This document shows, piece by piece, positions 1-5,205 of a stretch of 5,333 nucleotides of DNA. Numbering within the stretch: position 1 is the first letter of the stretch; each line of letters opens with the position of its first letter. The translations under genes and the position numbers were made by a program. Origin of the DNA: Sva-25 sp037385685 (GTDB taxonomy: Bacteria > Pseudomonadota > Gammaproteobacteria > Chromatiales > Chromatiaceae); the NCBI GenBank assembly GCA_037385685.1, contig JARRMW010000081.1:1-5333 (forward strand). Reading direction: 5' to 3'. Below the pieces are notes generated by a model. The model had not been told where the DNA came from. It did not search any database and saw only the letters and a list, made by a program, of their open reading frames with translations.

Positions 1-25
1 TGTGCCTGCTGTTCCGGGAGTTCAA

Positions 26-140
26 GCACAAAGAACACGAAGCGAATCTGGGCGGGTAAACGGACCGGTCGGGCTGAAAGGACGGATACAGATTCTTAAC
101 TCTTTGTGCGCCTTTGTGCGCCTTTGTGCCCTTCGTGGTG
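26..140. repeat. Inverted-repeat element downstream of the radical SAM pseudogene
   Basis: Two pairs of perfect inverted arms are nested in this gene-free stretch. GCACAAAGA (26-34) matches TCTTTGTGC (101-109), and inside it GAATCTG (44-50) matches CAGATTC (89-95). The interior contains the palindrome GACCGGTC (63-70). The outer right arm runs into a 10-bp tandem repeat. The element ends about 8 bp beyond the stop codon of the minus-strand pseudogene, so it would lie in that gene's 3' untranslated region. Words such as CACAAAG and CACGAAG recur in intergenic repeats of gammaproteobacteria, but this link is from memory only. No run of T follows a stem on either strand, so I do not call it an intrinsic terminator. 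It could be a dispersed repeat or a remnant of one. Confidence 0.5.
101..140. repeat. 10-bp tandem repeat, three copies plus a degenerate fourth
   Basis: The units are TCTTTGTGCG, CCTTTGTGCG and CCTTTGTGCC, followed by the diverged CTTCGTGGTG. The consensus is CCTTTGTGCG. The unit length is about one helical turn. On the minus strand it reads as repeated CACAAAGG. A related stretch in opposite orientation, CACAAAGAACACGAAG, lies at 27-42. There is no protein-coding reason for the repetition. Confidence 0.65.
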
Positions 141-148
141 ACAATCTT

Positions 149-1103
149 CTAAAACAGATCCATCTGGTCGCCGGGCAGTTTCGGTCTCTCGAACAGATCG
201 GTCCGCAGCTCCGGCAGTCCCGGAAACCCGAGTTTTCTGTACATGAGCCGGAAACGCTGGTTGATCATCTCCGCATACTGGCCGGTCCCGCGCATGCGTT
301 CCCCGAAGCGTGCGACATTGTCTTTGCCACCGCGGGCCTGCCGGATCTGTGACATGACGTGGGAAGCCTTGTCAGGATTGTGCGTCGACACCCATTCGCG
401 AAACAGCGGCGATACTTCGTGGGGCAGGCGAAGCAGGATATAACCTGCAGTCAGGGCGCCTGCATCGCGGACAGCCTGCATGGTCTTTTCAAGAGCCGTA
501 TCTGTCAGAACAGGGACCACGGGGGCGATCAGGACGCCAACGGGAATATCATTCATGGCCAGCTGCTCGATGATCTTCAGCCGACGTTTCGGCACAGCTG
601 CGCGTGGTTCGAGTTTGCGCGAGAGCACCGGGTCGAGCGTGGAAACCGTGATCATGATATTCGCGAGTTGTTCCTGCGCCATCTCGCGGTAGAGATCGAT
701 ATCCCGCTCGACAAGCGCGGATGTAGTTCGATGATGCAAGTTCCTGCTTCAGCAGTTTGGCGGCATCCGGCTTGTAGAGGAGGCGGCTTTCGAAATCGAG
801 CCCCGGCGAGAGCCCAAGCCAGGCATGACTTGGTCGCGCGTAGCAGTAGATGCAACCATGTTCACAACCGCGATAGGGATTGATCGAGCGGTCGAAGGGG
901 ATATCCGGCGATTCGTTATAGCTGATGATCGACTTGCCAGAATCAGCCGTCAGGGTCGTTGTGATCTGGTCCGGTTCCTCCTCGAGAATACCCCAGCCAT
1001 CATCCTCGGCCTCGGTGTGCAGTGATTCGTGGCGGTTTGCCGGGTTATGTATGGCGCCCCTGCCTTTTATGGGCTTGTTTCCGGGTCGGGACATGGCGGA
1101 CAA
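149..1103 (-). pseudogene. PA0069-family radical SAM protein (SplB-like), internal deletion and frameshift
   Basis: Two minus-strand frames together make one radical SAM protein. The N-terminal frame has the family opening (PIKGRGA at residues 11-17, SPDIPFDRSINPYRGCEHGC around 65-84) and the 4Fe-4S cluster motif CX3CX2C at Cys80, Cys84 and Cys87. It aligns with the family as far as ELASSNY (residue 127, codon at 723-725). The C-terminal frame resumes at SALVERDIDLY (from about 721) and continues through VSTLDPVLSRKLEPRA, PVGVLIAPVVP and RFGERMRGTG to a TAG at 149-151. Relatives carry about 42 residues between these points, including the conserved ALGTNTDPYQP segment. Those residues are absent here, and the frame shift implies a loss of 3n+2 nucleotides. 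The start is probably TTG at 1103, with AGGAAG 5 nt upstream; ATG at 1094 is the alternative. The family is related to spore photoproduct lyase but has no settled function that I know of. A sequencing or assembly error remains possible. Confidence 0.8.
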
Positions 1104-1132
1104 TCGTTCTTCCTGTCTGGAGGGTTCGGTCT

Positions 1133-1597
1133 ATGTCTGAAGAAGCGCGTTTTACGCTCACATTGGAGCACCTTGAGGATTACGAGTTCAAGGTAAAGTT
1201 CGACAAGAAAATCCTGGACGACATGCTCGTCGACGAGCCGCCGCCACTGGGTGGCCTCGCAGGGCCAAATCCCTCGCGTCTGCTGGCTGTCTCCGCTGCG
1301 AACTGTCTCAGCGCGAGTCTGCTCTACTGTATCAATCGCGATGACGTTCCGCCGTCCAGTGTGACGACAGAGGCGACGGTCACGATCGTGCGCAACGAGA
1401 AGAAACGCCTGCGTATCGGCCGTATCGACGTTGCGCTGCAGATGTCCGAAGCGCTCTCGGACGCACCGAAGATGAAGCGCTGCATGAATCTCTTCGAGGA
1501 TTTTTGCGTCGTCACCGATTCAATCCGCAACGGAATCCCCGTCGGTGTTGAAGTCAGGGATCATACAGGCGAGGTGATTCACAAGAATGACGACTGA
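1133..1597 (+). CDS. OsmC-family protein (probable thiol peroxidase-like)
   Basis: A 154-residue cytosolic protein of the OsmC/Ohr fold. The typical GPNPSRLLAVSAANCLSASL helix lies at residues 44-63, and its Cys58 is in the place of the peroxidatic cysteine. The second conserved cysteine is Cys125 in DFCVVTDSIRNGIPVGVEV (123-141). Cys66 and Cys117 are extra. OsmC and Ohr proteins reduce organic hydroperoxides through these two cysteines, but this subgroup is not clearly OsmC or Ohr proper, so the substrate is unknown. The ATG at 1133 is chosen because GGAGGG (1119-1124) lies 8 nt upstream and family similarity begins there; the frame stays open to 1022, but that part does not look like protein. 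It overlaps hslO by 11 bp and is surely co-transcribed with it. Only 29 bp separate it from the start of the divergent pseudogene. Confidence 0.85.
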   Translation: MSEEARFTLTLEHLEDYEFKVKFDKKILDDMLVDEPPPLGGLAGPNPSRLLAVSAANCLSASLLYCINRDDVPPSSVTTEATVTIVRNEKKRLRIGRIDVALQMSEALSDAPKMKRCMNLFEDFCVVTDSIRNGIPVGVEVRDHTGEVIHKNDD

Positions 1598-2456
1598 CAC
1601 CGACCTGCTGCAACGGTTCCTGTTCGAGGGTGCCGGCGTGCGCGGTGAATTCGTGCGACTCGACAGCAGTTTTCGGGCGCTGCTCGACAGGCATGACTAC
1701 CCGCCTGCGATTGCGCGCCAGCTTGGCAAGGCGCTGGCGTCGGTGGCATTGCTGTCAGCGACGATCAAGCTCGAGGGCTCGCTGATCCTGCAGATCCAGG
1801 GTGATGGCCGCATGCACACGCTCGTTGCGCAGGCCGACAGCAAGGGTGGAATCCGGGGTCTTGCCCGCTGGCGAGGCGAGGTCGCAAACCATAACCTGAC
1901 GCTCTCTGAACTTGCCGGCAAGGGCCACATTGTGATGACCATCGATGCCGAGGGCAGCGAGCGTTATCAGGGGATCGTCGAATTGCATGGAGATTCGCTC
2001 GCAGAGACATTGCGTGAATACTTCCTGCGCTCGGAGCAATTGCCGACGCGGATCTGGCTGGCCAGCCAGGGCGATCTTGCTGCCGGCCTGCTGTTGCAGA
2101 AGCTGCCCGCAGACCATGGGCCGGAAGAGGCGTGGGAACACCTCGTCACCCTCAGTGACACCATAACCGGCGATGAACTCCTGGAGTTGCCCTTCAGCGA
2201 TCTGCTGCATCGTCTCTATCACCAGGAGACGGTGCGCCTCTTCGATGCCGGGCCGGTTGCCTTCCGTTGCAGCTGTTCACGCGAAAAGATCGAGAGAGTC
2301 CTGCTCGGTATGGGCAAGAAGGAGGTTGCGTCCATCCTCGAAGAGGAAGGTGAGATTCGTGCAGATTGCGAGTTCTGTCTGAGCAAATACCGTTTCGACA
2401 GCGTCGACGTGGCGGCACTCTTCGCTGATGCCATGCCCGCATCAGGGCAACAGTAG
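1587..2456 (+). CDS. hslO: Hsp33, redox-regulated holdase chaperone
   Basis: A 289-residue protein, close to the roughly 292 residues of E. coli Hsp33. It is a cytosolic ATP-independent holdase that is switched on when its zinc-bound cysteines are oxidised to disulfides. All four zinc ligands are present: CSC at 228-230 and CEFC at 261-264. The 31-residue distance between the pairs matches E. coli (Cys234 to Cys265). Residues 1 to about 190 form the substrate-binding domain, with the family's GDGRMHTLVAQA (72-83) and IRGLARW (89-95). The ATG at 1587 has GAGGTG (1571-1576) 10 nt upstream, inside the end of the OsmC-like gene, so the two are probably translationally coupled. Pairing with a peroxide-handling protein fits a joint oxidative-stress role. 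Thioredoxin, which lies next, is among the systems that reduce Hsp33 after stress. Confidence 0.96.
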   Translation: MTTDTDLLQRFLFEGAGVRGEFVRLDSSFRALLDRHDYPPAIARQLGKALASVALLSATIKLEGSLILQIQGDGRMHTLVAQADSKGGIRGLARWRGEVANHNLTLSELAGKGHIVMTIDAEGSERYQGIVELHGDSLAETLREYFLRSEQLPTRIWLASQGDLAAGLLLQKLPADHGPEEAWEHLVTLSDTITGDELLELPFSDLLHRLYHQETVRLFDAGPVAFRCSCSREKIERVLLGMGKKEVASILEEEGEIRADCEFCLSKYRFDSVDVAALFADAMPASGQQ

Positions 2457-2501
2457 CCTGAAGGCAGCCTTCTGTCCCGCGTTGTTGCCGCTACAAAAGA
2501 C

Positions 2502-2539
2502 TTGCATTCGCAGGGGCGTTAGGATCAAATACCCTGCAA
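2502..2539 (+). promoter_or_regulatory. Weak candidate trxA promoter with flanking inverted repeat
   Basis: In the 155-bp gap before trxA, a poor -35 (TTGCAT, 2502-2507) lies exactly 17 bp from a moderate -10 (TCAAAT, 2525-2530). An inverted repeat, TTCGCAGGG (2507-2515) against CCCTGCAAA (2532-2540) with one mismatch, straddles the -10 and could be an operator or a hairpin at the 5' end of the transcript. Matches to consensus are low (3/6 and 4/6), so this is tentative. The absence of a clear terminator after hslO also leaves read-through from the upstream operon possible. Confidence 0.25.
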
Positions 2540-2598
2540 ATCACTATCCGGCCAGTGTTTTCACACGCCAAAGCCGGCTCCCAGATGACAAAAATTCC

Positions 2599-2612
2599 AT
2601 GGAGATCTCCAT
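2599..2612. promoter_or_regulatory. Perfect 14-bp palindrome containing the trxA Shine-Dalgarno
   Basis: ATGGAGATCTCCAT is its own reverse complement. It holds the GGAGA ribosome binding site (2601-2605), 6 nt before the TTG start at 2612, and its last base is the first base of that start codon. The ATG at its left end (2599) is in another frame and opens only a short 10-codon peptide. The site both decides the thioredoxin start and could pair with itself or bind a dimeric protein. Confidence 0.6.
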
Positions 2613-2938
2613 TGAGCGAACACATTATTGAAGTTACCGATGATTCATTTGAAGATGAAGTCCTGAATTCCAGTGAGCCCGTGCTCGTCGACTACTGGGC
2701 CGAGTGGTGCGGACCCTGCAAGATGATCACGCCCGTTCTCGAAGAGATCGCTTCCGATTACAGCGGTAAAATCAAGGTCGTCAAGCTCAATATCGATGAC
2801 AATCCGGATACGCCGCCGAAGTTCGGAATCCGTGGTATTCCGACCCTGATGCTGTTCAAGGGGGGTGAAGTGGAAGCCACGAAAGTGGGTGCACTGTCGA
2901 AGTCACAATTGACGGCATTCATCGACAGCAGCATCTGA
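2612..2938 (+). CDS. trxA: Thioredoxin
   Basis: A 108-residue thioredoxin, the size of E. coli TrxA. It is a cytosolic dithiol-disulfide carrier reduced by thioredoxin reductase, and it supplies electrons to ribonucleotide reductase, methionine sulfoxide reductase and peroxidases. The active site WCGPC is complete at residues 32-36 (Cys33, Cys36). The buried Asp27 and the cis-proline Pro77 in GIPTLMLF are in place. The start is a TTG at 2612, giving a protein that opens (M)SEHIIEVTDDSF like E. coli MSDKIIHLTDDSF; GGAGA at 2601-2605 supports it. In-frame ATGs at 2585 and upstream would add residues the family lacks and have no good ribosome binding site. The gene immediately precedes rho, the usual gammaproteobacterial order. 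Confidence 0.95.
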   Translation: MSEHIIEVTDDSFEDEVLNSSEPVLVDYWAEWCGPCKMITPVLEEIASDYSGKIKVVKLNIDDNPDTPPKFGIRGIPTLMLFKGGEVEATKVGALSKSQLTAFIDSSI

Positions 2939-2943
2939 TTGTC

Positions 2944-2971
2944 TGGACATCCGCGCGCGGGCTGCTAGAAT
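2944..2971 (+). promoter_or_regulatory. Candidate rho promoter (extended -10)
   Basis: Just after the trxA stop, TGGACA (2944-2949, 5/6 to the sigma70 -35) is 16 bp from TAGAAT (2966-2971, 5/6 to the -10). TGC at 2963-2965 supplies the TGn extended -10 element. The spacer holds the alternating palindrome CCGCGCGCGG (2951-2960). A transcript would start near 2978 and have a leader of about 120 nt before rho. E. coli rho also has its own promoter and an untranslated leader. Confidence 0.5.
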
Positions 2972-3010
2972 TCCGATAATCACGCAGTCCGGCAGCGGCC
3001 GCTCTCCGCG

Positions 3011-3090
3011 TACCTTATTCAACTTTTCCTTAAACCCGGATCCCCCAACCGACGCTGTTTCTCCGCGTCCTCCCTCTTTCTTGTTATGAC
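3011..3090 (+). promoter_or_regulatory. C-rich, G-poor rho leader, possible rut site
   Basis: In 3011-3080 I count 29 C against 7 G (23 T, 11 A), a strong C-over-G excess with many YC dinucleotides, for example CCTTATTC, ATCCCCCAACC and TCCTCCCTCTTTC. Unstructured C-rich, G-poor RNA is what Rho binds. Rho of E. coli terminates its own transcript in the leader, so the same self-limiting control is a reasonable inference here. No gene of its own is seen in this stretch. Confidence 0.5.
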
Positions 3091-3098
3091 CAACTAAT

Positions 3099-4355
3099 AT
3101 GAATCTGACTGAACTCAAACAAATGCCGGTTGCCGAGCTGGCTGAACTCGCCCAGTCCATGAAAATCGCCGACACAGGGCGATCACGCAAGCAGGACATG
3201 ATCTTCGCAATCCTCAAGGCGCACGCAAAGAAGGGCGAGGATATCTACGGCGACGGTGTGCTCGAGATTCTCACGGACGGCTTCGGCTTTCTGCGTTCCG
3301 CCGACAGCTCCTACCTCGCGGGACCGGACGACATCTATGTGTCTCCCAGCCAGATTCGTCGCTTCAGCCTGCGCACCGGCGACACCATCTCCGGAAAGAT
3401 CAGGCCACCGAAAGATAACGAACGTTACTTCGCGCTGCTCAAGGTCGACCAGATCAACTTTGACAAGCCAGAGAACACCAAAAACAAGATCCTGTTCGAG
3501 AACTTCACACCGCTGTTTCCGAACGAGCAGCTCGTGCTCGAGATCGGCAATGGCAGCACCGAGGACATCACAGCACGCACCATCGACCTGATCGCGCCAA
3601 TCGGCAAGGGGCAGCGCGGCCTGATCGTCTCGCCGCCCAAGGCAGGCAAGACCATGATGTTGCAGAACATCGCGCAGAGCATCGCGCAGAACCATCCAGA
3701 ATGTTATCTCATCGTTTTGCTGATTGATGAACGTCCCGAAGAGGTCACGGAGATGGCACGTTCGGTGCGCGGTGAAGTTGTTTCCTCGACCTTCGACGAG
3801 CCGGCCCAGCGTCATGTGCAGGTTGCCGAGATGGTGCTCGAAAAGGCCAAGCGACTCGTCGAGCATAATCGCGACGTCGTCATCCTGCTCGATTCCATCA
3901 CGCGCCTGGCGCGTGCCTACAATACGGTCATTCCATCATCGGGCAAGGTACTGACCGGTGGTGTTGATGCCAACGCGCTGCATCGGCCGAAGCGTTTCTT
4001 CGGTGCTGCGCGCAACGTCGAGGAAGGCGGCTCGCTGACGATCATTGCCACGGCACTCGTCGATACCGGTTCGCGCATGGACGACGTGATTTACGAGGAG
4101 TTCAAGGGTACCGGTAACAACGAGGTGCATCTTGATCGCCGCATTGCGGAGAAGCGCATCTACCCGGCAATCAACATCAACCGTTCAGGCACAAGACGCG
4201 AGGATTTGCTCATGGCAGCCGGCGAACTGCAAAAGGTCTGGATACTGCGAAAGATCCTGCATTCGATGGACGAGCTGGCAGCGATGGAGTTCCTGTATGA
4301 CAAGCTCAAGGGAACCAAGACCAATGCGGAATTCTTCGAGGCCATGAAGAAGTAA
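3099..4355 (+). CDS. rho: Transcription termination factor Rho
   Basis: A 418-residue hexameric RNA-dependent ATPase/helicase that ends transcription, nearly the same length as E. coli Rho (419) and colinear with it. Residues 1-47 are the Rho N-terminal helical domain. Residues 48-118 form the RNA-binding OB fold, with GFGFLRS (61-67) and Tyr80, Glu108 and Tyr110 as primary-site residues. The Walker A segment is PPKAGKT (179-185, with Lys181, Lys184 and Thr185), the catalytic glutamate is Glu211, and Walker B ends at Asp265. The Q loop is IPSSGKVLTGG (278-288), the R loop is around 322-328 with Arg326 where E. coli has lysine, and the arginine finger is Arg366. Bicyclomycin-contact residues Asp210, Arg212, Ser266 and Gly337 are all kept. 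The ATG at 3099 matches the E. coli start MNLTELK, but no Shine-Dalgarno precedes it. No insertion domain is seen. Confidence 0.98.
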   Translation: MNLTELKQMPVAELAELAQSMKIADTGRSRKQDMIFAILKAHAKKGEDIYGDGVLEILTDGFGFLRSADSSYLAGPDDIYVSPSQIRRFSLRTGDTISGKIRPPKDNERYFALLKVDQINFDKPENTKNKILFENFTPLFPNEQLVLEIGNGSTEDITARTIDLIAPIGKGQRGLIVSPPKAGKTMMLQNIAQSIAQNHPECYLIVLLIDERPEEVTEMARSVRGEVVSSTFDEPAQRHVQVAEMVLEKAKRLVEHNRDVVILLDSITRLARAYNTVIPSSGKVLTGGVDANALHRPKRFFGAARNVEEGGSLTIIATALVDTGSRMDDVIYEEFKGTGNNEVHLDRRIAEKRIYPAININRSGTRREDLLMAAGELQKVWILRKILHSMDELAAMEFLYDKLKGTKTNAEFFEAMKK

Positions 4356-4356
4356 A

Positions 4357-4479
4357 TGAAAAATGCCTGCTTTCCGCGATAGCCGCGTCACTGCCGTGCT
4401 CGAATCCTCATGTATTTCAACATACATTCCGGTTCTCCGTTGGCCCTTCCTTGCGCTCACAAAAAGCAGATATTTTTCA
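4357..4479. repeat. 123-bp interrupted palindrome, MITE/REP-like element after rho
   Basis: The 17-bp ends TGAAAAATGCCTGCTTT (4357-4373) and AAAGCAGATATTTTTCA (4463-4479) are inverted repeats that agree at 15 of 17 positions. The interior folds in nearly the same register: GCCG (4393-4396) with TGGC (4441-4444), GAATC (4402-4406) with GGTTC (4431-4435), and a central ATGTAT (4410-4415) with ATACAT (4422-4427) around a 6-nt loop. The loop centre, 4418.5, coincides with the midpoint of the whole element. It begins one base after the rho stop codon and holds no gene. The structure suits a small non-autonomous repeat that forms a long imperfect hairpin, and it may serve as a 3' end or stabiliser of rho mRNA. 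No stem followed by a T-run typical of an intrinsic terminator is present. No flanking target duplication is obvious. Confidence 0.6.
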
Positions 4480-4512
4480 GGTCACGAGTGATTTTCAAGC
4501 ACTGCCATAACC

Positions 4513-5205
4513 TTGTCTGACAAGCCCGAAGCCGTGATGATCCTCGCCGCTGGTCGCGGCGAACGTATGCGCCCGCTGACGGATCACACCCCGAAACCAT
4601 TGTTGCCGGTTGCCGGCAAGCCGCTGATCGAACACCAGGTCGAGCGTGTTGCCAAGGCAGGTTTCCGGCAGATCGTCATCAACCATGCATGGCTTGGTGA
4701 ACAGATCGAGCAACAGCTCGGTGATGGCTCTCGCTGGAAGCTTGCCATCGACTACTCGGCAGAGGGTGAGGCGCTCGAAACCGGCGGCGGCATCCATCGT
4801 GCTCTTCCTCTGCTCCCGGATCCGTTTCTCGTCATCAACGGCGATATCTGGACTGATATCGATTACCGGTCACTCCGCATCATCGCAGAAGGGGATCTTG
4901 CCACCCTGGTTATGGTGCCCAACCCGCCACATAATCCGGAAGGGGATTTCGTCCTGCACGGCGACCGGCTTCACCATGAGCCCGGACGCGGCGAGCGCCT
5001 GACGTTCAGTGGTATCGGGGTTTATCGACATGCCCTGTTCACCGGCTGCGTGCCGGGGAAGTTCCCGCTCGCACCACTGTTGCGCGAAGCCATGCAACAG
5101 GGGCGCGTGGGCGGCTTGCGTCACGAAGGCCTCTGGATCGATGTCGGCACGCAGGAAAGGCTGGCACAGCTCGAGACGTACCTGGCTCACTCTTCCTCGA
5201 AGTAG
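4513..5205 (+). CDS. murU: N-acetylmuramate alpha-1-phosphate uridylyltransferase (MurU-type)
   Basis: A 230-residue sugar-phosphate nucleotidyltransferase, close to Pseudomonas MurU (about 223). MurU joins UTP and MurNAc-1-phosphate to give UDP-MurNAc in the cytosolic peptidoglycan recycling route that bypasses de novo, fosfomycin-sensitive synthesis. Seen here: the nucleotide-binding signature GRGERMRPLT plus PKPLLPV (14-33), NHAWLG (57-62), LETGGGI (88-94), the metal-binding NGD (109-111), LTFSGIGV (163-170) and the late WIDVGTQERL (208-217). The LETGGG and NHAWLG words favour MurU over glucose- or mannose-1-phosphate transferases. The start is uncertain: TTG at 4513 is the longest possible because a TGA lies at 4489; GTG 4534 or ATG 4537 would start closer to Pseudomonas MurU, and none has a good Shine-Dalgarno. 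In pseudomonads the kinase gene amgK is the neighbour; here the upstream gene is rho, so amgK must lie elsewhere if present. Confidence 0.88.
   Translation: MSDKPEAVMILAAGRGERMRPLTDHTPKPLLPVAGKPLIEHQVERVAKAGFRQIVINHAWLGEQIEQQLGDGSRWKLAIDYSAEGEALETGGGIHRALPLLPDPFLVINGDIWTDIDYRSLRIIAEGDLATLVMVPNPPHNPEGDFVLHGDRLHHEPGRGERLTFSGIGVYRHALFTGCVPGKFPLAPLLREAMQQGRVGGLRHEGLWIDVGTQERLAQLETYLAHSSSK

Noticed and set aside
2..883. Plus-strand open frames (2-352, 359-883) opposite the radical SAM gene
   Set aside because: They are antisense to recognisable radical SAM protein sequence and their translations look random.
1075..1104. TTGTTT and GACAAT with 18-bp spacing as an osmC promoter
   Set aside because: Only 3/6 and 4/6 matches to consensus, too weak to list as a feature.
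1022..1132. Extended N terminus for the OsmC-like protein from 1022
   Set aside because: The extra 37 residues have no family similarity, while the ATG at 1133 has a strong GGAGGG 8 nt upstream.
2460..2472. GAAGGCAGCCTTC hairpin just after the hslO stop as a terminator
   Set aside because: After leaving room for a loop only about 4 bp of stem remain, and no T-run follows.
2994..3003. Palindrome AGCGGCCGCT in the rho leader
   Set aside because: Short GC palindromes are expected in DNA of this composition, and it has no loop or partner.
3183..3866. A 227-codon open frame on the minus strand inside rho
   Set aside because: It lies wholly antisense to a fully conserved rho and its translation resembles no family. 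It is a by-product of the codon pattern on the other strand.
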